A program made the translations under genes and the position numbers. Below the pieces are notes generated by a model that ran no database searches, was not told where the DNA came from, and saw nothing but the letters and a program-made list of their open reading frames with translations. Source: Pseudomonas khavaziana (GTDB taxonomy: Bacteria; Pseudomonadota; Gammaproteobacteria; Pseudomonadales; Pseudomonadaceae). Taken from it: DNA of 64,000 bases. Positions 1 through 9,251 of the stretch are shown in pieces. The stretch covers positions 170,794 through 234,793 of the forward strand of contig NZ_JAHSTT010000009.1 in assembly GCF_019145205.1 (NCBI RefSeq). Reading direction: 5' to 3'. Positions within the stretch are counted from its first letter, which is position 1. Every line of letters begins with the position of its first letter.

Positions 1-20
1 TGACAGAACAATGATCTAAA

Positions 21-274
21 TGTGGGAGGGGCTTGCTCCCGATGGCGGTCAGTCAGATACAGCTTTGCAAGCTGACACACTGCTATCGGGGGCAAGCCCT
101 AATGCCAGTCAGTTAAGCGGTCATCGCCTTCTGTAGGAGCGAGCTTGACGCGAAAAACGTCACCGATAACGCGTCTTTGCTGAATGAGCGCGGCGCCTGT
201 AAGTTTTTCGCGAGCAAGCTCGCTCCTACAAAAAAGCCTTAACTGACTAGCATTAGGGCAAGCCCCCTCCCACA
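21..274. repeat. Composite nested REPIN (class B inside class A)
   Basis: The outer ends are class A REP sequences (TGTGGGAGGGG at 21, CCCCTCCCACA ending at 274). A complete class B REPIN (132-230) sits inside. It is flanked by inverted arms: AATGCCAGTCAGTTAAG at 101-117 and its reverse complement, with one mismatch, at 238-254. No gene is seen in 1-292; this element fills nearly all of it. The same composite architecture recurs at 52018-52203. Confidence 0.85.
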
Positions 275-292
275 TTTGAACATCATCAGCCT

Positions 293-2812
293 TTAGATCA
301 GCTCTCGGGCCAGATAGGGCGCGGTGCGGCTGCTCTTGCTCTTGGCGACCTTCTGCGGCGCGCCACACGCCACTACCTTCCCGCCCAAGTCCCCTGCCCC
401 CGGGCCAATATCGATCACCCAGTCACTCTGGGCCACTACGCGCATTTCATGCTCCACTACAACCACCGTATGCCCCGCGGCCACCAGCTGATTCAACTGG
501 ATGAGCAAGCGGTCGACATCCTTGGGGTGCAGCCCGGTTGTGGGCTCGTCGAGCACATACAACGTAGCGCCGCGGGCATTGCGTTGCAGCTCGGTGGCGA
601 GCTTGATGCGTTGCGCCTCACCACCGGACAATTCGGTGGCCGGCTGGCCGAGGCGCAGGTAACCCAGGCCGATATCGCGCAGCACTTGCAATGAACGCAA
701 CACCCCAGGCTGTTCGGCAAACACTTCTACTGCCTGCTCCACGGTCAATCCCAATACCTGGGCGATGTTCAAGCCCTGCCATTTGATCGCCAGGGTGTCG
801 GGGTTATAGCGTGCACCGTGGCAGGTCGGACATGGCGCGTACACGCTGGGCATGAACAACAGTTCAACGCTGACAAAACCTTCACCTTCGCAGTTCGGGC
901 AACGCCCCTTGGCGACGTTGAAGGAGAATTGCCCGGCGTCGTAACCGCGCTTCTTGGCCGCTGGCGTGGCAGCGAAGAGTTTGCGCACATTGTCGAACAG
1001 CCCGGTGTAGGTCGCCAGGTTGGAACGCGGCGTGCGGCCGATGGGTTTCTGGTCCACCTGTACCAGGCGGCGGATGTGTTCCAGCCCGGCGCTGATATGC
1101 CCGCCACTGGCTTGCGGTGCGGCGTCTTCCAGGTTCGGCTCGTCGTCGTTTTCCAGCACACGGCCCAGGCCGGTGCCCACCAGTTCCAGCAGTGCCTGGC
1201 TGACCAGGCTGGATTTACCCGAGCCGGAAATACCGGTTACTGCTGTAAAGCAGCCCAGCGGGAAATCCACTTTCAGATCGCTCAGGTTATTGCGCGTCAC
1301 GCCTTCCAGCTTCAGCCAGGCACTAGGTTCACGGCGCAGCGGATTCGAGGGGCGCTGTTCGGCGAACAGGTATTCGCGGGTCTGCGATGCCTCGACCTGC
1401 GCCAACCCCGCAGGCGGGCCGCTGTACAGCACTTGACCGCCATGTTCACCGGCGGCGGGGCCGACGTCGATCAGCCAGTCGGCGCGGCGCATGGTTTCCA
1501 GGTCATGTTCCACCACAAACAGCGAATTGCCCGCGGCTTTCAAGCGCTTAAGCGCGGTGAACAGCGCTTCGCCATCCGCCGGGTGCAGGCCTGCCGAGGG
1601 TTCATCCAGCACATAGATGACACCGAACAACTGCGAGCCCAATTGGGTCGCCAGCCGCAAACGCTGCAGCTCCCCGGACGACAAGGTCGGCGTGCTGCGC
1701 TCCAGGGACAGATAACCCAGGCCCAGGTCGATCAGGGTACTGACCCGCTCGAGCAGGTCCTGGGCGATGCGCTGGGCCGCCAGGCGTTTTTCCACCGACA
1801 GCTTCATCTTGTCCTGCCCCGCCGCTACCGGGCGCAGCAATTCGGCCAGTTGCGCCAGGGACAGTTGCGACAACTCACCGATATCCACCCCGGCAAACTT
1901 CACTGACAGTGCGGCTTGAGTGAGGCGTTTACCGTTGCACAACGGGCAGGCACTGCCCTGCATGAACTGCGACACGCGCTTTTTCATCAGCGCGCTCTGG
2001 GTATGAGCGAAGGTGTGCAGGATATAGCGCCGCGCGCCGCTGAACGTACCCTGGTAACTGGGCTCGAGCTTGCGCTTCAACGCATCGCGGGTCTGCTCTG
2101 GGGTGAAACCGGCGTACACCGGCACGGTCGGGGTTTCTTCGGTAAACAGGATCCAGTCGCGTTGTTTTTTCGGCAGCTCGCGCCACGGGATATCCACGTT
2201 GTAGCCCAGGGTCACAAGGATGTCGCGCAGGTTCTGGCCCTGCCACGCCAACGGCCAGGCCGCCACTGCACGCTGGCGGATGGTCAGGGACGGGTCGGGC
2301 ACCATCAGCGCCTCGGTCACTTCATACACCCGGCCCAGGCCATGGCAGTGCGGGCACGCGCCCTGGGGCAGGTTTGGCGAAAAGTCCTCGGCATACAGCA
2401 TGGCCTGCCCCGGCGGGTAACTGCCGGCGCGGGAATAGAGCATGCGGATCAAGCTCGACAAGGTGGTGACGCTGCCCACCGAAGAGCGCGCACTCGGCGT
2501 GCCGCGTTGCTGTTGCAGGGCCACGGCTGGCGGCAAACCTTCGATACTGTCCACATCCGGCACACCAACCTGGTCGATCAAGCGTCGCGCATAAGGCGCC
2601 ACCGATTCAAAATAGCGGCGCTGGGCCTCGGCATACAAGGTAGAAAACGCCAGGGACGACTTGCCGGAGCCGGACACGCCAGTAAATACCACCAGGGCAT
2701 CCCGGGGTATGTCCACATCAACGTTACGCAAATTATGTTCGCGGGCGCCACGCACCCGCACGAAGCCCGACGGCTGGGCGGTGATCGGTGGGATGTTGCG
2801 CTGTGAAGTCAT
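293..2812 (-). CDS. UvrA-like excinuclease ATPase (class II UvrA paralogue)
   Basis: Twin ABC-ATPase of the UvrA family, about 839 aa, shorter than canonical UvrA (about 940 aa), which fits the UvrA2-like class with a reduced UvrB-binding region. Two Walker A motifs (GVSGSGKSS near residue 45, GISGSGKSS near 525), two signature motifs (LSSGELQRLRL, LSGGEAQRIKL) and zinc-binding Cys pairs (CPHC, CPLC, CPNC...CPTC) are visible. UvrA proteins bind damaged DNA; class II members are linked to damage or DNA-intercalating drug tolerance, and the role here is inferred. A TTG six bases upstream is possible, but ATG at 2812 forms an ATGA overlap with the preceding kinase stop and has an AAGG upstream, so ATG is preferred. 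Translation is probably coupled to the kinase. Confidence 0.9.
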   Translation of the reverse strand: MTSQRNIPPITAQPSGFVRVRGAREHNLRNVDVDIPRDALVVFTGVSGSGKSSLAFSTLYAEAQRRYFESVAPYARRLIDQVGVPDVDSIEGLPPAVALQQQRGTPSARSSVGSVTTLSSLIRMLYSRAGSYPPGQAMLYAEDFSPNLPQGACPHCHGLGRVYEVTEALMVPDPSLTIRQRAVAAWPLAWQGQNLRDILVTLGYNVDIPWRELPKKQRDWILFTEETPTVPVYAGFTPEQTRDALKRKLEPSYQGTFSGARRYILHTFAHTQSALMKKRVSQFMQGSACPLCNGKRLTQAALSVKFAGVDIGELSQLSLAQLAELLRPVAAGQDKMKLSVEKRLAAQRIAQDLLERVSTLIDLGLGYLSLERSTPTLSSGELQRLRLATQLGSQLFGVIYVLDEPSAGLHPADGEALFTALKRLKAAGNSLFVVEHDLETMRRADWLIDVGPAAGEHGGQVLYSGPPAGLAQVEASQTREYLFAEQRPSNPLRREPSAWLKLEGVTRNNLSDLKVDFPLGCFTAVTGISGSGKSSLVSQALLELVGTGLGRVLENDDEPNLEDAAPQASGGHISAGLEHIRRLVQVDQKPIGRTPRSNLATYTGLFDNVRKLFAATPAAKKRGYDAGQFSFNVAKGRCPNCEGEGFVSVELLFMPSVYAPCPTCHGARYNPDTLAIKWQGLNIAQVLGLTVEQAVEVFAEQPGVLRSLQVLRDIGLGYLRLGQPATELSGGEAQRIKLATELQRNARGATLYVLDEPTTGLHPKDVDRLLIQLNQLVAAGHTVVVVEHEMRVVAQSDWVIDIGPGAGDLGGKVVACGAPQKVAKSKSSRTAPYLARELI

Positions 2813-4521
2813 GGGCAACCTTGTCTTGCGTTAAGCACCGTGCGCACGCGCTGCGTCAGGGCATCGGGGCTGTAGGGTTTGCTCAGCAGATGGATATCGG
2901 CGCTGAGCAGATGATTGGACGACAGAATGTCGCGGGTATGGCCGGAGGTGAACAACACCGCCACCGGCGGGTGCTGCGCCCGGGCCCAGTCAGCCAGGTC
3001 GGTACTCTTGACCCGGCCGGGCATGACCACATCGGTGAAGATCAGGTCGGGCGCCAAGCCATTGTGCAACGCTTGCATGGCGTGATCGCCATCCTCGGCG
3101 GTAAGTACGGTGTAGCCCGACTGCTCCAGCAACTCGACCACGGTCAGGCGCACACCCTCATTGTCCTCGACCACCAGGATGGTTTCCTGGCCGCCGCCCT
3201 GCAGGTCCAGCTCACTCTGGGCGTCGAGGCATTCGGGTTCCAGGCTGTGGGGAAAATACATCTGCACCACCGAGCCCTTGCCCTCCTCGCTCCACATGTC
3301 CACATGCCCGCCACTCTGGCGCACAAAGCCGAACACCATGCTCAGCCCCAGGCCGGTGCCCTGGCCTTCACGCTTGGTGGTAAAGAAGGGTTCGAACGCG
3401 CGCTTGAGGGTCGTCTCGGACATGCCCACCCCGGTGTCGGCCACCGCCAGGCGCACGTACTCGCCGGGCTTGATGCTTTTACCGATGCAATCGCCGGGGT
3501 TGAGGATGATGTTTTCCCCGGTGATACGAATCACGCCTTCGCCCTGCATGGCATCGCGGGCGTTGATCGCCAGGTTGAGCAGCGCGTTTTCCAACTGGTT
3601 ACGGTCGACGTTGATGCACCAGGAATCCTGGGGCAACTGCACATCGATATGGATGGTTTCCCCCAACGCCCTTTGCAGCAGCTCGCCCAGGCCGGCGTAG
3701 ATGCGTTGCGGGTTGTACACCGCCGGCGACAAGGGTTGGCGCCGGGCAAACGCCAACAGTTGCGAGGACAGCTTGGCGCCACGTTCCACCGCGGCAATCG
3801 CGGCGTTGACGCGACGTTGCACCTGGGGGTTGTCCGGCTCATGGCGGGCGAGCAAATGCAGGTTGCCGGCGATCACTTGCAGCAGGTTATTGAAGTCATG
3901 GGCCACGCCACCGGTGAGGCCGCCAATTGCCTCCAGCTTTTGCGACTGGCGCAACTGGTCTTCGGCAGAGGAGCGCGCTTGCACTTCGGCGGCCACCCGC
4001 TGTTCAAGGTTGTGGGTGAGTTCCTGGCGCACGTGTTCGGACTTCACCAGTTCGGTGGTCTCGACCACGATCGCCAGTACCCCGGCCGGTTTCTGGTCGT
4101 CGCCGGCAACCGGGCTGTAATAGAGGTCCAGCCACACGGTTTCCGGCTTGCCGTTACGCGACAGCACCAGGTCCTTGTTATTGAAAGACAGCGTGCCGCC
4201 CGCCAGGCAGGTATCCACCACATGGCGGTTGAACTCGGCCACTTCCGGCCATCCCAGTTCCACCGGTGTGCCAAGCAGGTAAGGATGACGACCACCGGCA
4301 AAGGCCGAATAGCTGTCGTTGTAGATCATGTAGCCGGCGCGCCCCCACAGCATCACCATCGGCACCGGCGAAGCCAGCATCATCTGTACGGTACAGGCCA
4401 GGCTGGTGGACCAGGAGCCAATGGGGCCAAGGTCGGTGGTCGACCAGTCAAACGCGCGAATACGCTGGGCCATTTCGCCGGCCCAGCCTTCACAGCCGTG
4501 AGGGTTGGATAAAAATGGCAT
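2809..4521 (-). CDS. Cytosolic hybrid sensor histidine kinase (PAS-HisKA-HATPase-REC)
   Basis: A 570-aa protein with no membrane segment or signal peptide. Domain order: PAS-like sensor (about 30-160), a coiled stretch, HisKA with H-box GVAHDFNNLL (about 215), HATPase with N-box NLAINARDAM and G-boxes VADTGVGM and GTGLGLSM, and a C-terminal receiver whose phospho-acceptor Asp lies in LIFTDVVMPG. It resembles soluble PAS hybrid kinases that sense a cytoplasmic signal; ligand and partner are unknown and no HPt or DNA-binding regulator is adjacent. It lies 102 bases downstream of dnaE2 on the same strand and overlaps the UvrA-like gene by ATGA, so it may be read through from the SOS operon. The start has only a weak ribosome site. 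Confidence 0.9.
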   Translation of the reverse strand: MPFLSNPHGCEGWAGEMAQRIRAFDWSTTDLGPIGSWSTSLACTVQMMLASPVPMVMLWGRAGYMIYNDSYSAFAGGRHPYLLGTPVELGWPEVAEFNRHVVDTCLAGGTLSFNNKDLVLSRNGKPETVWLDLYYSPVAGDDQKPAGVLAIVVETTELVKSEHVRQELTHNLEQRVAAEVQARSSAEDQLRQSQKLEAIGGLTGGVAHDFNNLLQVIAGNLHLLARHEPDNPQVQRRVNAAIAAVERGAKLSSQLLAFARRQPLSPAVYNPQRIYAGLGELLQRALGETIHIDVQLPQDSWCINVDRNQLENALLNLAINARDAMQGEGVIRITGENIILNPGDCIGKSIKPGEYVRLAVADTGVGMSETTLKRAFEPFFTTKREGQGTGLGLSMVFGFVRQSGGHVDMWSEEGKGSVVQMYFPHSLEPECLDAQSELDLQGGGQETILVVEDNEGVRLTVVELLEQSGYTVLTAEDGDHAMQALHNGLAPDLIFTDVVMPGRVKSTDLADWARAQHPPVAVLFTSGHTRDILSSNHLLSADIHLLSKPYSPDALTQRVRTVLNARQGCP

Positions 4522-4623
4522 GGTTCAACTCTGCGCAAAAAGGACAATCGCAACTTTTGGAGCGCACCGGCGCGAGATGGTTTCATCTTGGATGAATTAG
4601 CGTGAGGGCACAAACCAGCGGGC

Positions 4624-7600
4624 TCAATGAAAATCCCGGCTGCGCACAGTGATCCCTGCCAGCAGCGGTGTCAGGTCGGTCAGGCGCCCGGCGATCAAGT
4701 GCCGCACCTCGCCTACCGCCTCCCAGCGGCCGTCCACCTTGAGCAACCGTGAGCCCACCAGCGCCTGGCGTTGGCGCTCGGCCAGGTCACGCCAGACCAC
4801 CACGTTGAGGTTGCCGAATTCATCTTCCAGGGTGACAAAGGTCACGCCACTGGCCGTACCGGGGCGCTGGCGACCGGTGACCAGCCCGGCAATACTGACG
4901 TTGCGCCCATGCTCCACCGCCAGCAGCTCCTGGGAACTGCGGCAACGTCGCTTGCGCAACTCGCTGCGCAGCAGGGCCAAGGGATGCGGGCCAAGGGTCG
5001 TGCCCAGCGTGGCGTAATCGGCCTGCAAGTCCTCACCTAAGCTGGGCGCGGGTAACGCCACCACCGCTTCCTCGGGACTCGGCAGCCCGGCAAACAATCC
5101 AAGCTGCTGGTGCACGCCGGCCACATCCCAGCGCGCCTGATGCCGGTTGCCGGCCAGGGCGCGCAAGGCACCGGCATCCGCCAGCAGCGCCTGGGCCCGG
5201 GCATCCAGGCCGGCGCGTGCATCCAGATCGGCGATGTCGCTGAAGCATTGCCGCTGGCGGACGGCTTCGATACGCCGTGCGTCTTCCTCTCGAAACCCCG
5301 AGATCATGCGTAAGCCCAGGCGTATCGCCGGTTGCTGGCCGTCGATGGATTCCAGGCTGCAATCCCAGGCGCTGGACTGTACATCTACCGGGCGGATCTG
5401 CAAGCGATGGCGCCGGGCATCCTGCAGGATCTGGTCCGGGCTGTAGAAGCCCATGGGCCAGCTGTTGATCAGGGCACAGGCGAAGGCTGCCGGTTCATGA
5501 CACTTGAGCCAGCAACTGGCGTAGGTCAACAAGGCGAAACTGGCCGCGTGGGACTCAGGGAAGCCATAGCTGCCAAAGCCCTTGATCTGCTCGAAAATCT
5601 GCGCGGCAAAGGCTTCGGTGTAGCCGTTCTTGAGCATACCGTCGCGCAGGCGTTGCTGGTGCGGCTCCAGCCCGCCATGACGTTTCCAGGCAGCCATGGA
5701 ACGACGCAACTGGTCAGCCTCACCGGGGCTGTAATCGGCGGCGACCATGGCGATCTGCATCACCTGTTCCTGGAACAACGGGATACCCAGGGTCCGCTCC
5801 AGCACCGCTTTAAGTGCGGGCGAGGGATAGGTCGTGGGCTCTTCGTTGTTCCGCCGGCGCAAATACGGATGCACCATGCCGCCCTGGATCGGCCCGGGCC
5901 GCACAATGGCGACTTCGATCACCAGGTCATAGAACGTCTGCGGCTTGAGCCTGGGCAACATCGACATCTGCGCCCGCGATTCAATCTGGAACACACCGAT
6001 GGTATCGGCCTTGCTGATCATCGCGTAGGTCGCCGGGTCTTCCTTGGGAATGCTTGCCAGGCTCAAGTCTTGATTGCGATGACGGCGCAGCAGGTCGAAA
6101 CAACGGCGGATCGCGCTGAGCATGCCCAGGGCGAGGATATCCACCTTGAGCAGGCCCACTGCGTCGAGGTCGTCCTTGTCCCACTGGATGATGGTGCGCT
6201 CGGCCATGGCGGCGTTTTCCACCGGCACCAGGGTATCCAGTGGGTATTCGGAAATCACGAAACCGCCGGGGTGCTGGGACAGGTGCCGGGGAAAGCCGAT
6301 CAATTGCTGGGTCAGCGTCAGCACACGGCGCAACAGTGGGCTGTCCGGGTCGAAGCCGCTTTCACGCAGGCGCTCCAGGGGCGGCGCGTCGTCACTCCAG
6401 CGCCCGCAGCAGTCAGCCAGCGCATTGATCTGGTCTGGCGGCAACCCCAGGGCCTTGGCCACATCCCGCACCGCGCCGGTCGCGTGGTAGCTGCTGACCA
6501 CCGCCGTCAACGCCGCGCGGTTGCGGCCATAGCGCTGGAAGACGTATTGCAGCACTTCTTCGCGGCGTTCGTGTTCGAAGTCGACGTCGATATCCGGCGG
6601 CTCGTTGCGCTCCTTGGACAGGAAGCGCTCGAACAACAGGCTGGTCAGGCTCGGGTTGATCTCGGTGATGCCCAGGGCAAAGCACACCGCCGAATTGGCC
6701 GCCGAGCCTCGGCCCTGGCACAGGATCGAACGGCTGCGGGCAAAGCGCACAATATCGTGCACCGTGAGGAAATAGCTTTCGTAGCCCAGCTCGCTGATCA
6801 GCTTCAACTCTTTATCGATCTGTTCCAGGGTCTTGGCATCGACGCCCTTGGGCCAGCGCCGGGCGATGCCTTCTTCGGTGACCGCACGCAGCCAGGAGGC
6901 GGCGTCATGGCCGCTGGGCACCAGCTCCCGCGGATAGTGGTAACGCAGCTGGCTCAGGTCGAACGTGCAACGCCGGGCGATCGCCAGGGTTTCGTCCAGC
7001 AGTGCTTGCGGGTAAAGCCCGGCCAGGGCATCCAGGCTACGCAGGTGCCGCTCGCCATTGGGGTGCAACAGCGTGCCGGCGTCGGCTACCGTTACGTGGT
7101 GGCGGATGGCGGTCATGGTGTCTTGCAGGGCGCGACGCCCGCGAGCATGCATATGCACATCGCCGCAGGCCACGGCAGGGATGTGCAGGCTGGCGGCCAA
7201 TTGCAGGCGCTGCTCCAGATGGCGTTCGTCGTCCTGGTTGCAATGCAGTTGCACCGCCAGCCACAGGCGCTCGGCGAAGGTATGGCGCAGCCATTGGATC
7301 GAGGCCTGGGTGTCCTCGTCCTGTGCCACCCACAGCGCCAGCAGGCCGGGCAGCGGTTGCTCGAAATCTTCCTGCAGCAGGCGATAACGGCCTTTTTCGG
7401 CGCGACGCCGGGCCAGGGTGATCAACCGGCACAGGTGCTGATAGCCGCTGAGGTCCTCCACCAGCAGCACCAGTTTCAGGCCGTTTTCCAGGCGCATCTC
7501 GCTGCCGATAATCAGCGGCAAGTCCACGGCCTTTGCCGCTTGCCAGGCTCTTACAATGCCCGACAGTGTGCATTCGTCGGTGATCGCCAAAGCGCTGTAG

Positions 7601-7695
7601 CCTTGGGCTTTGGCCCGCTCGAACAGTTCCAGGGCGCTGGAGGCACCGCGTTGGAAGCTGAAGTTGGACAGGCAGTGCAGCTCGGCGTAACTCAT
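4624..7695 (-). CDS. dnaE2: Error-prone DNA polymerase III alpha homologue DnaE2/ImuC
   Basis: C-family polymerase of 1023 aa. It starts with a PHP domain (ELHCLSNFSFQRGASS), followed by palm motifs including QGRGSAANSAVC and the catalytic acidic motif PDIDVDFEHERR, then the finger region and a C-terminal OB-fold (VTFVTLEDEFGNLNVVVW). It is shorter than replicative DnaE (about 1160 aa), as usual for DnaE2. In the ImuA-ImuB-DnaE2 mutasome this is the catalytic subunit for translesion synthesis and SOS mutagenesis. It is the last gene of lexA2-imuA-imuB-dnaE2, but a REPIN fills the gap to imuB, which may lower its expression relative to the upstream genes. ATG at 7695 is the natural start. Confidence 0.97.
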   Translation of the reverse strand: MSYAELHCLSNFSFQRGASSALELFERAKAQGYSALAITDECTLSGIVRAWQAAKAVDLPLIIGSEMRLENGLKLVLLVEDLSGYQHLCRLITLARRRAEKGRYRLLQEDFEQPLPGLLALWVAQDEDTQASIQWLRHTFAERLWLAVQLHCNQDDERHLEQRLQLAASLHIPAVACGDVHMHARGRRALQDTMTAIRHHVTVADAGTLLHPNGERHLRSLDALAGLYPQALLDETLAIARRCTFDLSQLRYHYPRELVPSGHDAASWLRAVTEEGIARRWPKGVDAKTLEQIDKELKLISELGYESYFLTVHDIVRFARSRSILCQGRGSAANSAVCFALGITEINPSLTSLLFERFLSKERNEPPDIDVDFEHERREEVLQYVFQRYGRNRAALTAVVSSYHATGAVRDVAKALGLPPDQINALADCCGRWSDDAPPLERLRESGFDPDSPLLRRVLTLTQQLIGFPRHLSQHPGGFVISEYPLDTLVPVENAAMAERTIIQWDKDDLDAVGLLKVDILALGMLSAIRRCFDLLRRHRNQDLSLASIPKEDPATYAMISKADTIGVFQIESRAQMSMLPRLKPQTFYDLVIEVAIVRPGPIQGGMVHPYLRRRNNEEPTTYPSPALKAVLERTLGIPLFQEQVMQIAMVAADYSPGEADQLRRSMAAWKRHGGLEPHQQRLRDGMLKNGYTEAFAAQIFEQIKGFGSYGFPESHAASFALLTYASCWLKCHEPAAFACALINSWPMGFYSPDQILQDARRHRLQIRPVDVQSSAWDCSLESIDGQQPAIRLGLRMISGFREEDARRIEAVRQRQCFSDIADLDARAGLDARAQALLADAGALRALAGNRHQARWDVAGVHQQLGLFAGLPSPEEAVVALPAPSLGEDLQADYATLGTTLGPHPLALLRSELRKRRCRSSQELLAVEHGRNVSIAGLVTGRQRPGTASGVTFVTLEDEFGNLNVVVWRDLAERQRQALVGSRLLKVDGRWEAVGEVRHLIAGRLTDLTPLLAGITVRSRDFH

Positions 7696-7709
7696 GCGCT
7701 ACTTACTCC

Positions 7710-7809
7710 TGTAGGAGCGAGCTTGCTCGCGAAAAACGTGAAGCCGCCGCGTTCCTTCAGGATGCCAGCGTCATCGTTGATGGCCTTCGCGAGCAAGCTC
7801 GCTCCTACA
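7710..7809. repeat. Class B REPIN between imuB and dnaE2
   Basis: Two inverted copies of the class B REP (TGTAGGAGCGAGCTTGCTCG at 7710 and its reverse complement ending 7809) surround an interior unlike that of most other class B copies in the window (shared only with 36348-36447 in general style). It fills most of the 133-bp gap inside the SOS operon and could form a strong hairpin in the polycistronic RNA. Confidence 0.9.
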
Positions 7810-7828
7810 GAAGCCGACCTGTGAAGGC

Positions 7829-9244
7829 TCATGCGAACCAGCCTTGCAGCCACAATCCATCGCTGTTCCCGACGTTGCGGTAGGCCCAGCCTTGCTGGCC
7901 GGCGCGGGTCTGGATCAGGTAGTAGTCGCGGCGCACATCGGCGCCATCCCACCAGCCGGTTTCGATGCGCTCAGGGCCCATCAGGATGCGCACGCCCTGC
8001 TCGCTCAGCAAGGTCGGTTCGTTCAGCAACCAGCCGGGCCGCCGGACCTTGCTCAAGTTCGGACATGGTCGGCTGTCGGTCGCCGCTTGCCAGGCACATT
8101 CGGGGCGGTGATCGGCGTGGAAACGCAGGCCCTGCACGGCGTCATCCCCCAGGCGCGCACGCAGGCGTTCGCGCAATTGTTCCCACGGCAGGGTTTGTTG
8201 CGGGCGGTCGTCGAACAGGTCCTGGCGCTGCGGCACGAACACCGGCAGGTCCTCGGCCACCAGGCGCAAGCCGCGCACCGGCGAGGTGACCTGGACCTGC
8301 TCCAGGCGTCCGCGGGCCAGTTCGAACAGCATCAAGGGCTCGCGTTCGGCGCTGAGCAGGCCAACCTTGATCACACTGTCGGGTGCCTGGGCATGTTCCA
8401 GATGCAGGTCGAAGCGCTGCACGCCACTGTCGCGCCCGCAAAGGAAGGCCGACAAGTCGCCGGTCAAGCGGCGCAAGGGAAACAGCAGGGCCTGGTGGGA
8501 TTGCACATCGAAGTTCAACTCGATGCGCGCATTGAACTGATCCGGGGGCTGATAGAACTCCAGGGCCAACGGCCGTTGCCCGCTCAAGGCGTCAAGGTGC
8601 TTGAGCAGGCTGGCGTCAAAGCGCCGCGCCAGAGTGTGCCGGGGCAGTGCCTGCACCTGGGCCAGGGTGCGCAGGCCCATGCGTGACAAGGCCGTGGCGG
8701 CCTGGGATTCAAGACCGGCACGGTCGATGGGCAGCAGCGCCAGGGCCTGCATCAAGGCGTTGTCATCGGCGACGGCCAGGCCATCGTAAAGGTTCGCCAA
8801 CACCCTTGCCGCCGCAGGATTGGGCGCAGCGACGATGCGGTGACGAAAGCCAAGCTCGGCCAACTCCTTGCGCAAACGCGCCTCGAACTGCGGCCAGGGC
8901 CCGAACAGGCCCAGGCTCGACTCGATCTCGAACAACAAGGCCCGTGGGTAATACAGGCTGACCTGGGAGCTGAAACGGTAGGCCCAGGCGGCGAGCAACT
9001 GCTGCAGGCGCTCGATCTCCAGGGGATCGTATTCGACGCAGGCAAAGCTTTTGGCCAGGGCATGGGCCGCCGTCAAGGATTGGCCGGGGCGCAGGCCCAG
9101 TGCGCGGGCGGCGGCATTGACGGTTTGCAGCACCCGCCGCTGCGGAGTGCCGGCCAGCAGTGCCAGCGGCTGGTCGGGCTCGGGATGCACACGCTGGGCC
9201 CCGTCCAGCGCCAATTGCGGGAAGACAATACACACCCAACGCAT
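7829..9244 (-). CDS. imuB: Y-family polymerase-like mutasome hub protein ImuB
   Basis: A 471-aa member of the DinB/UmuC superfamily. The N-terminus MRWVCIVFPQLALD replaces the catalytic acidic signature of active Y-family polymerases, as expected for ImuB, which is thought to be non-catalytic and to bridge the beta clamp, ImuA and DnaE2. An upstream in-frame extension was rejected: ATG at 9244 is preceded by GAGG seven bases away and fits the family N-terminus. The QRPLAL stretch (about two thirds along) is a possible clamp-binding motif, unproven. The gene begins 7 bases after imuA ends and is followed by a REPIN before dnaE2. Confidence 0.95.
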   Translation of the reverse strand: MRWVCIVFPQLALDGAQRVHPEPDQPLALLAGTPQRRVLQTVNAAARALGLRPGQSLTAAHALAKSFACVEYDPLEIERLQQLLAAWAYRFSSQVSLYYPRALLFEIESSLGLFGPWPQFEARLRKELAELGFRHRIVAAPNPAAARVLANLYDGLAVADDNALMQALALLPIDRAGLESQAATALSRMGLRTLAQVQALPRHTLARRFDASLLKHLDALSGQRPLALEFYQPPDQFNARIELNFDVQSHQALLFPLRRLTGDLSAFLCGRDSGVQRFDLHLEHAQAPDSVIKVGLLSAEREPLMLFELARGRLEQVQVTSPVRGLRLVAEDLPVFVPQRQDLFDDRPQQTLPWEQLRERLRARLGDDAVQGLRFHADHRPECAWQAATDSRPCPNLSKVRRPGWLLNEPTLLSEQGVRILMGPERIETGWWDGADVRRDYYLIQTRAGQQGWAYRNVGNSDGLWLQGWFA

Positions 9245-9251
9245 GGCAACC

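Noticed and set aside
21..274. Paired palindromic repeats as a CRISPR array
   Set aside because: Repeats are inverted, spaced irregularly through the window, with no regular direct repeat/spacer pattern and no cas genes.
5332..7824. Very long plus-strand open frame opposite dnaE2 (830 codons)
   Set aside because: It is the antisense shadow of dnaE2; high GC content removes stop codons. Its residues (rich in Gln, His, Gly, Arg) match no family.
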